Below are positions 9,739 through 18,787 of a stretch of DNA of 64,000 nucleotides, in pieces. The notes beneath the pieces are model-generated. The model ran no database searches. It was not told the DNA's origin and saw nothing but the letters and a program-made list of their open reading frames with translations. The DNA is from Sulfuricurvum sp. Its GTDB lineage: Bacteria; Campylobacterota; Campylobacteria; Campylobacterales; Sulfurimonadaceae. Where the stretch lies: positions 148,596-212,595 of the forward strand of contig NZ_JAQTNN010000001.1 in the NCBI RefSeq assembly GCF_028713855.1. The letters are read 5' to 3'. Numbering within the stretch: the first letter of the stretch is position 1; each line of letters opens with the position of its first letter. The translations under genes and the position numbers were made by a program.

Positions 9739-9761
9739 AAAAAATAATCACTTTTTAGTGA
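9739..9761 (-). terminator. Probable intrinsic terminator after selO
   Basis: Reading the minus strand, TCACT-AAAA-AGTGA forms a 5-bp stem with a 4-nt loop, followed by TTATTTTTTG. It lies about 67 nt beyond the selO stop and ahead of the next minus-strand gene. The stem is short, so strength is uncertain. Confidence 0.5.
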
Positions 9762-9827
9762 GTTACATTTTGATTACAATCTATATGATTAAGAAACAAG
9801 CTTTTTGGAATAGAGCAAAGTTGTTCG

Positions 9828-11264
9828 CTAGGAGGAACAACTCAGTTTTAGATTCGTGTGCTGTTGCGGGGTAACTCCGGCATAACGCTCAAACTTATTA
9901 TGCTCATCATACGGATTTTGTGCCAACATAAGCAGATCGTTAACGAGGGTAAAATCATCTTTTTCCGCCGCATCAATCGCTTCTTGAAGAATATAATTTT
10001 TGAGAACATATTTTGGATTCGTGCGAAGCATGTGTTTATGCCGTTCCTCTACCGATGAGGTATTCAAATTCAATCTCTCATCATATCGATCACACCATTC
10101 GTTGAGCTGATTCGGTGCAAGAGTCATAGAAAGCAGCGTTTCTCGATTTCCATCGTATCGGCTCAATATACGGAAAAATGGGGTCATATCGATGCGCCCG
10201 TTTTCCATGACCGTAAATAAAGATCGCAGCAGATCGCTGTCATTTTCATTCGGTATATCAAGACCAAGTTTATCACGTAAAAGTTCCATAAGACGGGTCG
10301 TGAAATAATCGCCGTATTTGTCCAGTTCTAACTGGAGCTTCTCTGTAGGGATGAGAGGTGAGAGGGCATGGGCAAGACGCTCTAGGTTCCAGTATCCGAT
10401 TCGGGGCTGATTGTCATAGCTGTATCTGCCTTGCGCATCGGTATGGTTACAGATATAACCGCTCTCGAAGGTATCCATAAAGGCGAAGGGACCGTAATCG
10501 ATGGTGATACCTATCGCAGACATGTTATCGGTGTTCATGACGCCGTGGTTAAAGCCGACCGATTGCCACTGTGCTATCATTTGTGCTGTTCGTTGCACGA
10601 TTTCTGCGTACATTTTGAGATAGGCGTTTTCACTTCCTACAAACTGCGGGAACGATTCTTGGAGTAAAAAATCGGCTAAACGTTCGAGTTCTTTGTGTTT
10701 ATTGGTATGGAAAAAATACTCAAAACTTCCAAATCGTATCCATGAGGGTGAGAGACGTAGAACGATTGCTCCGCGCTCCCACTTCTCACGCGCTACGCTC
10801 TCATCGGAACTAATGATCGCCAATGCACGACTGGTTGGAATTCCCAGACCATGCATCGCTTCACTTATCAAATATTCACGGATGGAAGAACGCAGTACCG
10901 CACGACCATCGCCTTGACGGGAGTAGAGGGTTTGTCCGGAACCTTTGAGTTGGAGATTCCATCCGTTAGCACAGCCTAAATTGATAGCGCGACCGTCTCC
11001 GAGGCGTTGTACATAATACCCAAACTGATGACCGGCATAACACATAGCATAGGGGCGTGAACCTTTTAACAAGAGTGTCCCGTTGAGAAGTTTTTCGAGC
11101 TCTGCATCGGTGAGATGAGAAGGGTCAATTCCCAAAAGTTTGGCTGCTTCAGGGTTGAGACTGACAAGTTTCGGATTTTTGAGAGGTGTGGGTGCGACTT
11201 CATGGTAGAAGATCGGATCGAGTGACAAATAGGGAGTGCTAAGGGTTAGGTTGGATAATTTCAT
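9828..11264 (-). CDS. selO: Protein adenylyltransferase SelO (YdiU/UPF0061 family)
   Basis: A 478-residue member of the SelO pseudokinase family, which transfers AMP from ATP to Ser/Thr/Tyr of target proteins and is linked to redox stress. Family landmarks are the N-terminal YLSLDPIFYHEVAPTPL, the YAMCYAGHQFGYYVQRLGDGRA block, LKGSGQTLYSRQGDGRAV with the nucleotide-binding glycines, and HGVMNTDNMSAIGITIDYGPF with the catalytic Asn/Asp. The C-terminus SCSS holds a Cys where animal SelO has selenocysteine. The ATG has no strong ribosome-binding site but fits the family start. It is upstream of, and separated by a likely terminator from, the cache-CheW gene. Confidence 0.95.
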   Translation of the reverse strand: MKLSNLTLSTPYLSLDPIFYHEVAPTPLKNPKLVSLNPEAAKLLGIDPSHLTDAELEKLLNGTLLLKGSRPYAMCYAGHQFGYYVQRLGDGRAINLGCANGWNLQLKGSGQTLYSRQGDGRAVLRSSIREYLISEAMHGLGIPTSRALAIISSDESVAREKWERGAIVLRLSPSWIRFGSFEYFFHTNKHKELERLADFLLQESFPQFVGSENAYLKMYAEIVQRTAQMIAQWQSVGFNHGVMNTDNMSAIGITIDYGPFAFMDTFESGYICNHTDAQGRYSYDNQPRIGYWNLERLAHALSPLIPTEKLQLELDKYGDYFTTRLMELLRDKLGLDIPNENDSDLLRSLFTVMENGRIDMTPFFRILSRYDGNRETLLSMTLAPNQLNEWCDRYDERLNLNTSSVEERHKHMLRTNPKYVLKNYILQEAIDAAEKDDFTLVNDLLMLAQNPYDEHNKFERYAGVTPQQHTNLKLSCSS

Positions 11265-11325
11265 ATCAGAGTTTTACCGTAAGAAGTTAAAACCCAACGA
11301 GGGGAATAAAAGGAGTTTTATTTTT

Positions 11326-13131
11326 TTAGGATTCTAAGAGAAGTTTTTTCTCATCACCCTCTTGTCGCAGTCGAATATGGGTTACTTTTCCCTTGGGTGA
11401 GATAGCATATTCTTGATGGGTTTTAGGATCGATAAATAGAACCCGATTATGTCCGTTATAAATATTGTTGTGGGTTACTACTGCATGTATATCAGCTGCA
11501 TAGAGTTTTTCGAGTTCTTCACACAAGGTATGAAGAGAAAGTTCATCTTCTTTTAGTTTTCCAGAAAAATCTTTGAGCGCATTTACTTCTGCTTTGTATT
11601 GTATCAAACGGACAATATCTCCTTTTGCCGGCTCGGTACCATTTTTTTGTGCTTCCAAGACACGTTTCTGAAATTGTTTGATGCGGCTGTTTTTTTCTTT
11701 GAATGAGAGTTGTTTTGCACTGAATTCTTTGCTTTGCTCTTGTAAACGCGATGTTTTATCCCGTATATCGATCTCTAATGACGCGATTTTTTCGTGATAG
11801 CTCTCAATAGCGTCAGGATTAATGATGAGGTTATTTCCCTCACCTTCGATGTTCTGGATTTCAATAAGTTCCAACGCTGTGATTTTAGCATTGGAATGAA
11901 GCGTATCGATATAGACTTTGTTGGCAATAATTTCTCCTCCTGCCATCGTTTTGATACGAACGATTTCCGCTTCGATTTTCCCTGCTTCCAATATATCGAT
12001 ATTGGCTTCTTTGGCTTTTAGATTACCGCGATGGAGGTGGATATTGGCAACTTCAGTGACATTGATTTGCGATTTTTTATGGGTTTGAGCCCCGATATTC
12101 AGTTTACATGCTTGAATTTTGGCATTCCCACCGACAGTACCGCTGACATCAAGCTTTTGTACATCGATATTGACCCCTGAACCGATAGAGTCCTCATTGG
12201 AAATTTTCTTTTTGATTTTAAGTGAAATTTCTTTATCAATTCCGGCTTCAATGGAACCGGTTTTTTTGAAGCTGGCAGATTCGATTTGGAGTTCTTGAGA
12301 AATAGTAAAAATCCCTTTATGTCGTTGCACGTAGCCGGATACGCCAGCGTAAAAACGGATACTGCCGGAATCTTCATCACTGGTAATCGTTTTTTCATCA
12401 ATGAGAATATATTTAGCATATTTGACGGAAGGTTCGGGAACCTGAATATGATTTCCGTCACAAGCACGTCCGTCACGTCCGTGTTTAGGAAAAATATATT
12501 CTAAAATCAGATCACCAGGCTGAACTCCCTGAATAAGGCTATTCGTGTTACTGAGTTCTTTATAGTGGAGCAAAACCTTATCATTGATCGGTTGAACCGG
12601 AGGGAAACATTCGGCAATAGGAAGACGATAGGGCTCTTTCAGCGGCCCTTCTTTTTGGATTTTAAGGAGTAGACGATTGATCTCTAGATCTAAATTAACA
12701 TCAAATATTCCAATCATTAATCCATGTCGAAGTTCTCTTTTTACGATAGCTTCTTTGATCCACTCTTGAACCCCTTTTTTGAGAGGGATAGTTGATTTCG
12801 GATCGATGATAGCGACCGCTTTGCTCTTGTATTTATCGGTGGCAATAGAGAAGTATAGATTGAGATAAGGATGTGGTTTGAATTCTCGTATACGGATTTG
12901 ATACTCTTGACGAAGTGAAAAAAGATTGGAACGTATTTCGATTTCGGTGGTGTTTTCTAAAAGATTATTTCCTCTGAGATACTGCCACTCTTCATCTACC
13001 GTCCCTTTGAAATAGGTTTCGTATGAGAGCAGATCGAAATCAAATCCATCAGCAGATATCCCTTGCTTATTTGCCGCATTCAGCAAATCACTCATAATAT
13101 TGGTTGATAGCTGAATGATCGGGGTTATCAC
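11326..13131 (-). CDS. DUF342 (FapA-like) family protein, paralogue 1
   Basis: A 601-residue DUF342 protein. After an N-terminal domain comes the conserved block DLILEYIFPKHGRDGRACDG and a stretch of parallel beta-helix-like repeats (SGTVGGNAKIQACKLNIGAQTHKKSQI and similar), then a C-terminal coiled coil (ASLEIDIRDKTSRLQEQSKEF onward). DUF342 proteins have been named flagellar assembly protein A; their biochemical role is unclear. The GTG start at 13131 has GGAG 12 nt upstream, and its first residues (ITPIIQLSTN) align with IKPIVVRTSN of the paralogue at 49855. It starts 6 nt after the RND pump gene and so is the last gene of the efflux operon, an unexpected partner. Confidence 0.85.
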   Translation of the reverse strand: MITPIIQLSTNIMSDLLNAANKQGISADGFDFDLLSYETYFKGTVDEEWQYLRGNNLLENTTEIEIRSNLFSLRQEYQIRIREFKPHPYLNLYFSIATDKYKSKAVAIIDPKSTIPLKKGVQEWIKEAIVKRELRHGLMIGIFDVNLDLEINRLLLKIQKEGPLKEPYRLPIAECFPPVQPINDKVLLHYKELSNTNSLIQGVQPGDLILEYIFPKHGRDGRACDGNHIQVPEPSVKYAKYILIDEKTITSDEDSGSIRFYAGVSGYVQRHKGIFTISQELQIESASFKKTGSIEAGIDKEISLKIKKKISNEDSIGSGVNIDVQKLDVSGTVGGNAKIQACKLNIGAQTHKKSQINVTEVANIHLHRGNLKAKEANIDILEAGKIEAEIVRIKTMAGGEIIANKVYIDTLHSNAKITALELIEIQNIEGEGNNLIINPDAIESYHEKIASLEIDIRDKTSRLQEQSKEFSAKQLSFKEKNSRIKQFQKRVLEAQKNGTEPAKGDIVRLIQYKAEVNALKDFSGKLKEDELSLHTLCEELEKLYAADIHAVVTHNNIYNGHNRVLFIDPKTHQEYAISPKGKVTHIRLRQEGDEKKLLLES

Positions 13132-13137
13132 GGCGGG

Positions 13138-14847
13138 TTATGGCTCCATTATCGATACCGCTTTGCGTTCATGGAAGTTGAAATGACGTTCCAAATCAGA
13201 ATTGTCGATTAGAACAGGCACAACCAAGAGCGACGCGATGACGGCTGCTATTGTACCAAAAATCAGTGATACTCCAAGCCCTCCGAATACGGCGTCACTT
13301 GCCAAAAGAGTGGAGGCGAGGATAATTGCCGCAGCGGTGAGAAAAATCGGTTTTGCACGGGTAGCGGTCGCATAGGCAATTGCCTCTTTTTTGTGCATCC
13401 CTTTGTCCAGCATCAACGATTTGGTAAAGTCGATTAGTAGAAGTGAGTTGCGCGAACTGATTCCTATCAAGGCGATAAATCCGATCAATGATGTTGCGGT
13501 CAGGAAGAACGTATCGGCAGTAAAGATATTCATAATGAAATGGCCGAAAATAACCCCGATGATGGAAAGGAAACTTCCCAACAATACAATACCGCTGATG
13601 ACAAAACTTTTGTAGTAAATAACCATGAGTAAGAAAATAAGGATCAGTGCCGCGATAAAGGCACCTCCGAGATCGACGAAGGTGTCGAGTGTCACTTTCA
13701 TCTCGCCGTCCCATTTGAGATCATAAATTTCTTTGGTCTTTTTATCAACGAGTTGCAGGTTGAACAATCCCGTTTTGGTAATTTCGTATTCATCGTTGAA
13801 GGTATCGAGAATAACGTTGCGTGCCGCCATTAATGGATAAACCTGTGAAACCATATCGGTTTCGGCTACAACATTGCTCATTTGATGAAGATCTTTAGTC
13901 ATAATCATCGGATTGGATTTGACCGCTATGATATCGACGATCTCAGTGATGGGAACCATCATCCCCATTTGGTTGAGTAGTTTGAGGGAAGAGAGTTTCA
14001 TCTCAATCGCGGTTTTATCTTTGGAAGCGAACTTTTTCCCTTCAGGGGTCAATGTTAAGAAAATTGGGATTTGATCAGTTGCGCTTTGGGAGTTTTTAAC
14101 GGCAATCCCCATCCCCTCAAACGCAAGGTACAAAATATCGTTGACGTGTTTAACATCAAGACCTGATCTTGAAATTTTATCGGTGTTAACACGAACTTCG
14201 AATTTATCATAAATCTCATCTTGCATGATATCGATATCGACAAGACCGTCTGTTTTACGGAAAACTCCCTCGACACGTTCGCTCAAATGACGAATCCCTT
14301 CGGCTTTATTTCCGTAGACTTCGGCAACAATCGCCGCCATGGTAGGAGGACCGGCAGGGGGTTCAATAAATTTGATATTGGTTTGCGCGTATAAGCTCTC
14401 ACATTGTTTGAGGATAACAGGACGAAGACGTTGCACCATCATATAAGACGGTTCGTCACGGTTATGCTTTTTGGTCAGATTAATGACCACTTCGGCGACG
14501 TTTTCGTTGTTTTTAAAATGGCTTCCTTTGATCAGCCCGGCAAAATCAAGGGGTGAACCGCTCCCTAAAAAGACCTCAGTATCCAATGCCTCTTTTTCAT
14601 GCTGTAAAATTCCGACGACACATTCGCTCACTTGACGGGTTTGTTCGATGGAACTTCCATTCGCAAGATCAATGTAGACGCTGTAGGTATCGTTGTTTTT
14701 TCCCGGAAGCATTTTAGCCAAAACGAGTTTGGTCGGAATGAGGGCTACCGATAAAATAAAGGCAATCAGTGTTCCCCATAACACCATTCTTTTTTTGGAG
14801 GGTGTGTTGAGAATCAGGAGTAAATAGTTTTCAAATTTTTTGTACAT
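13138..14847 (-). CDS. RND efflux transporter, C-terminal half (second of two split genes)
   Basis: A 569-residue protein corresponding to the second half of an AcrB/CusA-type pump. It opens just before transmembrane helix 7 (RMVLWGTLIAFILSVALIP), continues with the second porter/docking domain (MLPGKNNDTYSVYIDLANGSS, PPAGPPTMAAIVAEVYGN) and ends with helices 8-12 (FIALIGISSRNSLLLIDF, AATRAKPIFLTAAAIILAS). Its ATG overlaps the stop of the N-terminal half by one base (TGATG), giving tight translational coupling. Together the two halves make 1099 residues, close to a whole RND protein. Either the pump works as two chains or a frameshift has broken it. Confidence 0.85.
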   Translation of the reverse strand: MYKKFENYLLLILNTPSKKRMVLWGTLIAFILSVALIPTKLVLAKMLPGKNNDTYSVYIDLANGSSIEQTRQVSECVVGILQHEKEALDTEVFLGSGSPLDFAGLIKGSHFKNNENVAEVVINLTKKHNRDEPSYMMVQRLRPVILKQCESLYAQTNIKFIEPPAGPPTMAAIVAEVYGNKAEGIRHLSERVEGVFRKTDGLVDIDIMQDEIYDKFEVRVNTDKISRSGLDVKHVNDILYLAFEGMGIAVKNSQSATDQIPIFLTLTPEGKKFASKDKTAIEMKLSSLKLLNQMGMMVPITEIVDIIAVKSNPMIMTKDLHQMSNVVAETDMVSQVYPLMAARNVILDTFNDEYEITKTGLFNLQLVDKKTKEIYDLKWDGEMKVTLDTFVDLGGAFIAALILIFLLMVIYYKSFVISGIVLLGSFLSIIGVIFGHFIMNIFTADTFFLTATSLIGFIALIGISSRNSLLLIDFTKSLMLDKGMHKKEAIAYATATRAKPIFLTAAAIILASTLLASDAVFGGLGVSLIFGTIAAVIASLLVVPVLIDNSDLERHFNFHERKAVSIMEP

Positions 14848-16439
14848 CAGTGAGAATCTCCGTGGTGTTCGGGTTTTTTAAGCAACCGTATCGCCAAATA
14901 CGGGGTGAAGATATAAGCGACAAACAGGGATGCCACAAGTGCAACGGGGACGTTGGCAGGGATCGGTTTCATAAACTGTCCCATCATTTGACCGACAAAT
15001 GCCATCGGAACCATCGTGAGAATAATGGCCAAGGTCGCGATATTGGTCGGTGCGCCGATCTCATCGGTTGCTTCGATCATTAGCTCATCGGCATCTCGAT
15101 CGGCTGCCCCGGGTGCGTGGAAGTGACGGTGAATATTTTCGATAACGATAATCGCCGCATCCACTAGCAGTCCCAGACTGAGAAGGAAGGCAAAAAGGGT
15201 GATACGATTAATGGTTTGCCCCGTTAGATAAGCGATAAAGAGGGTGATTGCCAAAATCGCCGGAACGGTGAAGGTAACGATCAGCGATTCGCGCCAGCCC
15301 AAAACAAAAACAAGCAAGATAGCGATGATAACGATAGAGAGGAGCAAGTGGAATACCAGCTCATTGACCGCTTCGTTTGCCCGTTCTCCGTCATTACGAG
15401 TGATAACGTAGCTGATTCCCTCGCTTTTCATCTGTTCTTTGTACTTTTCAAGTTCTGTTTTTACCGCTTCGGCAATGATAACGGCATTCGTCCCTTGGAG
15501 TTTGGATACCGTAAGGGTGATTTGATCTTTCAGCGGTGAGAATTTTCCATCTTCACCCTTGACACTCACAAGCGCTGATTTGAAGTTTTGGATATCTTGT
15601 CCTGCGCTGATAGTTGCAACGTCACGAAGGTAGATCGCTGATCCGCCGTATTGGGCGACGATGATGTTTCCGACGTCTTCGACACTGTCGATGGCATTAC
15701 GAACCCCGATCATCACGATTTGGTTATCTTGTGTTTTTCCTTTAATCTCAGGAACGTTATAGGCCAATGATTGGGTAGCCATCACGATTTGTCCAAGAGA
15801 GAGGTTGTATCCCGCTAGGCGGTTTATATCCACAAGGACATTATATTGATGTTTTTTAGCACCCTTGATATCGGTAACAGCGACGTTAGGAAGGCCGTTG
15901 ATATGATGTTGAATCTCTTTGACATGGTCGTAGAGCAGGGTAGGATCCATTTTCGGATTATTGGAATAAAACGCGACCGAAACGATCGGGATATCGACAT
16001 CGATATCGAGGGGTTTGATAATCGGCTGCATAGCACCTTTGGGGAGGATACTCATGTTTTGCATGATTTTGTCGTATATTTTGAGGTTGGAATCCTCTTT
16101 GGCCTCACCGATAAAAAAGGCGGCATTGATGACGGCAACATTGTCCATCGCCATGCCGTGGATATGTTCAATCCCTTTGACCTCTTTTAGTTTTCGCTCC
16201 AAGGGTTTGACGATAACGTTTTCAACTTCGTTAGCGGTTGCTCCGGGGAGGGCAATAATGACGGTAGAGCCGCTGACAACCATTTGAGGATTCTCTTCAC
16301 GGGGCATAAGCATAAGTGCCATGTAACCGATGAGAAGGAGAAAAATTCCCAAGATTGGAGTGAGGGGATTGCGTAAAAACCCTTTTGCAAGTTTTCCGGC
16401 AGAATCTTTAGGCTGATAGGCTTGTGGTGTATGCATCAT
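14847..16439 (-). CDS. RND efflux transporter, N-terminal half (first of two split genes)
   Basis: A 530-residue protein with transmembrane helix 1 (NPLTPILGIFLLLIGYMAL), the first porter and docking domains (ALPGATANEVENVIVKPLE, DNVAVINAAFFIGEAKEDSN), and helices 2-6 including the helix-4 proton-relay region LSLGLLVDAAIIVIENIHRH. It stops after helix 6 (VAYIFTPYLAIRLLKKPEHH), where one-chain relatives run through a short linker to helix 7. The adaptor gene ends 5 nt upstream, so it is part of a TolC-adaptor-pump operon on the minus strand. The substrate is unknown; the sequence resembles the HAE/CusA branch broadly. Confidence 0.88.
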   Translation of the reverse strand: MMHTPQAYQPKDSAGKLAKGFLRNPLTPILGIFLLLIGYMALMLMPREENPQMVVSGSTVIIALPGATANEVENVIVKPLERKLKEVKGIEHIHGMAMDNVAVINAAFFIGEAKEDSNLKIYDKIMQNMSILPKGAMQPIIKPLDIDVDIPIVSVAFYSNNPKMDPTLLYDHVKEIQHHINGLPNVAVTDIKGAKKHQYNVLVDINRLAGYNLSLGQIVMATQSLAYNVPEIKGKTQDNQIVMIGVRNAIDSVEDVGNIIVAQYGGSAIYLRDVATISAGQDIQNFKSALVSVKGEDGKFSPLKDQITLTVSKLQGTNAVIIAEAVKTELEKYKEQMKSEGISYVITRNDGERANEAVNELVFHLLLSIVIIAILLVFVLGWRESLIVTFTVPAILAITLFIAYLTGQTINRITLFAFLLSLGLLVDAAIIVIENIHRHFHAPGAADRDADELMIEATDEIGAPTNIATLAIILTMVPMAFVGQMMGQFMKPIPANVPVALVASLFVAYIFTPYLAIRLLKKPEHHGDSH

Positions 16440-16444
16440 AACTC

Positions 16445-17230
16445 CTACTCGATATCAACAGTAGCATACATGCCGGGATAAACGGTTTGTTTAGCGTTAA
16501 ATGAGACTTTGATTCTAAAGCTATGGGTCATAGGATTGGAACTAGGGATAATAGCACTTACCCGTCCGCTACCGTTAAATCCGACCGATGGGATAGATAT
16601 TTTGACCGCTTTTCCGACCGGTACGAGGCGTAAATTATTTTCAGCTACTTCCACTTCGATTTTGAGAGCGTTCAAATCGGAGAGAACGATTGCCGGCATC
16701 CCCGGCATTGCCATTTCACCTACTTTGATATTTTTTGCAACAACAACACCGCTATTTGGTGCCGTGATACGGAGGTAGTTGTACTGGTTGTTAACCTCTT
16801 TGAGACGTGCTTTGGCTTGGCTGACTTGTCGTTCACCGATTGAGATCATATTCTGGAGGTTCTTTTTTGAAAGTTCGAGATTTTCAACTTCGAATTTAGA
16901 GACCATGTCTTGAGCCAAGAGACGTTTATTACGCTCTAGATTGAGTTCAAGGTTCGCATATTGATTTTGATACATTTGGAGTGAGAGTTCGGCTTGAGCG
17001 ATTCCTAATTCCACTTGGGTTTTAGCTGAGTCGATCTCTTTAGAATCGATCGTATATAAAAGCTGCCCTTTGCTGACACGGGAACCCTCGGAAACATTGA
17101 CACTGGTGACAAATCCCATATTGCGGCTGGTGATCATTTTTTGGTTATCGCTGATAACACTTCCTGAGAGGCTGAGTCCTGCGGCACTGAGCGTTGATGC
17201 AAGGGCGAGTGAGGTGATCCAAAATTTCAT
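16445..17230 (-). CDS. Efflux RND transporter periplasmic adaptor (membrane-fusion protein)
   Basis: A 261-residue adaptor that bridges the inner-membrane pump and the TolC channel. It has an N-terminal signal sequence (MKFWITSLALASTLSAAG), a lipoyl half-motif (GFVTSVNVSEGSRVSKGQLL), a coiled-coil hairpin (about residues 75-145), the second lipoyl half (ITAPNSGVVVAKNIKVGEMA) and a beta-barrel (ALKIEVEVAENNL). It is short for the family and lacks most of the membrane-proximal domain. The ATG overlaps the upstream TolC stop (TAATG), and the RND half-gene starts 5 nt downstream. Confidence 0.9.
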   Translation of the reverse strand: MKFWITSLALASTLSAAGLSLSGSVISDNQKMITSRNMGFVTSVNVSEGSRVSKGQLLYTIDSKEIDSAKTQVELGIAQAELSLQMYQNQYANLELNLERNKRLLAQDMVSKFEVENLELSKKNLQNMISIGERQVSQAKARLKEVNNQYNYLRITAPNSGVVVAKNIKVGEMAMPGMPAIVLSDLNALKIEVEVAENNLRLVPVGKAVKISIPSVGFNGSGRVSAIIPSSNPMTHSFRIKVSFNAKQTVYPGMYATVDIE

Positions 17231-18585
17231 TATTTGACTCCGTTACTAAGTTTTTCAAGAGCGAAAATACGCTCGTTTCGTTGATTTTTAACCATTTGAA
17301 GGTTGAGGACTTTTTCGATTTGTTGTGATTGCTTGATAATAACATCGCTCATCGATGCGAGGTGCTCATGATAACGCCCCTCATAGTTTTTATAGATTTG
17401 ATCCGCTAAATCCCGCTCTTTTTCCAAGCTGTTAACCTGAGAATTCAAGCTATCGATTTCAGTGCGGATTTTATCAAACTGCAATGCAATCCCTTTTTTG
17501 GCCAATTCTACCTGAGTCGTTGTTTTGAGCTTTTCGATACGGGCTTTTTCAAGGCTGTTTTTATCGACTCCTCCGTTAAAGAGGTTCCAGCTGAGTTTTG
17601 CACCGATGGTAAACGCTTTATGATCGTTAAAATCTCCTAAAAAGCTATTGTCTGCACTCGAAGCTTCGGCGAATGCACCAATTTGAGGAAGAAAAGGAGC
17701 ATAGGCTAAATCGACCATTTTTTCGCGAATTTCCAGTCCAGTGGAAGCTTTTTGCAGATCGGTATTGCTCGCTAACACTTCAGTCTCTGATAGTGCAGAA
17801 GCGGGATAGTCTTTTTTAGGGAGTTCAATTTCAGTAACGTTTTCGTTTAGAAGAAAACTGAGGTAATGGTAGAGGAGCTTTTTATTGGCTTCCATCTCAG
17901 TGATACTGCGTTGCACGTTTGCCTTTCGAGCTTCAACTTCGAGAAGATCGACTTTTTTGGCATACCCTTCTTGAATCATCATTTGGGTGGTATGTTCAAG
18001 TGTCACAATATTTTTATGGATGGTTTTCATTTGATCGATACTGCTTTGAAGAAGCGCCATATCGTAATAGCTTTTACGCAGTTCGTAGCGCTTTTCGGTT
18101 TTCATGTGATCGGCGTCGAGTTTTTTGATTTTTTCCATCTTCTCACTGATATTTCCATAAGCGCTTAATTTGCCGCCGGTATAAAGGGGAACCATATAGG
18201 TCAGTTTACTTTGGAAATAGTTTTGGTAGCCGGGATAGTTTAGGTCTTTGGGTTGCACAGAGAGAATATTGGGGTTGGTATTATCAAATTGTGCAAATCC
18301 AAAATCTCCAAATGTCGCTTCTCGTGAGCTGAGTTTAAATCCGAATACATTTCCCGCATCATTTGAACGGCTTGCTGTTTCGGTAAAATCGAGTGAGCCG
18401 TACTTGTAGCCCTTTGCAATTTCGGTATCGCTCTGCGCACTTTGAAGATCGAGATTAGCGGAACGGATTTCAAGGTTGTTGTTTTCTAAAATTTCCAATG
18501 CTGCGGGCAGTGAAAGGCCCGATGCCATGAGCTGAGCGGAACCGATCAGGAGCGTTGCACCGAAGATACGTGAAAGGGTATTCAT
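17230..18585 (-). CDS. TolC-family outer-membrane efflux channel
   Basis: A 451-residue outer-membrane factor with signal peptide (MNTLSRIFGATLLIGSAQLMASG). It shows the duplicated OEP layout of long helices (about 150-245 and 340-440) separated by beta strands (QSKLTYMVPLYTGGKL; GAKLSWNLFNGGV). It is the first gene of the minus-strand efflux operon and is translationally coupled to the adaptor gene (TAATG). A separate TolC-like protein at 56.3 kb serves the type I secretion system, and the two differ in sequence. The promoter region lies in the 200-nt divergent gap with efp. Confidence 0.9.
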   Translation of the reverse strand: MNTLSRIFGATLLIGSAQLMASGLSLPAALEILENNNLEIRSANLDLQSAQSDTEIAKGYKYGSLDFTETASRSNDAGNVFGFKLSSREATFGDFGFAQFDNTNPNILSVQPKDLNYPGYQNYFQSKLTYMVPLYTGGKLSAYGNISEKMEKIKKLDADHMKTEKRYELRKSYYDMALLQSSIDQMKTIHKNIVTLEHTTQMMIQEGYAKKVDLLEVEARKANVQRSITEMEANKKLLYHYLSFLLNENVTEIELPKKDYPASALSETEVLASNTDLQKASTGLEIREKMVDLAYAPFLPQIGAFAEASSADNSFLGDFNDHKAFTIGAKLSWNLFNGGVDKNSLEKARIEKLKTTTQVELAKKGIALQFDKIRTEIDSLNSQVNSLEKERDLADQIYKNYEGRYHEHLASMSDVIIKQSQQIEKVLNLQMVKNQRNERIFALEKLSNGVK

Positions 18586-18610
18586 CTAATGAATCCTTGT
18601 AATGTATTTG

Positions 18611-18642
18611 TGATTATAATCAATCGTATAAGGAATATTATA
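18611..18642 (-). promoter_or_regulatory. Efflux operon promoter region with a 12-bp palindrome
   Basis: Two TATAAT hexamers face the TolC gene on the minus strand (18637-18642 and 18613-18618). The nearer one sits in the perfect 12-bp palindrome TGATTATAATCA (18611-18622), 26 nt upstream of the ATG. A second small palindrome, CGTTAACG, lies at 18644-18651. This layout suits repression by a dimeric regulator, but no regulator gene is adjacent. Confidence 0.45.
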
Positions 18643-18726
18643 CACGTTAACGAATTTAATAGAGCTAAAAACACTCAAAACAAGGAAGTGTTAATAGGTA
18701 AGATAATACCATAAGTTACATCGGGT

Positions 18727-18755
18727 TTGAAATTCGGCGCAGTTTCGGGTAAAAT
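18727..18755 (+). promoter_or_regulatory. efp promoter (TTGAAA-17-TAAAAT)
   Basis: TTGAAA at 18727-18732 and TAAAAT at 18750-18755 are separated by exactly 17 nt, the best two-box promoter in this window. The efp ATG follows 32 nt downstream after an AAAAAGG ribosome-binding site. Strong expression would suit elongation factor P. Confidence 0.65.
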
Positions 18756-18787
18756 TCGGACAAATAAAGATACAAAAAGGTTTCCTG

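Noticed and set aside
9654..9740. Longer N-terminus of the cache-CheW protein from TTG at 9740
   Set aside because: It would add a hydrophobic stretch but has no ribosome-binding site, and a possible -10 lies downstream of it. The ATG at 9653 has AGGAG at good spacing. Kept only as an alternative.
11306..11321. ATAAAA-GGAG-TTTTAT inverted repeat followed by Ts on the plus strand
   Set aside because: A plus-strand terminator would serve no plus-strand gene, and in the minus direction the stem is all A-T with no good T-run. Probably chance in an AT-rich gap.
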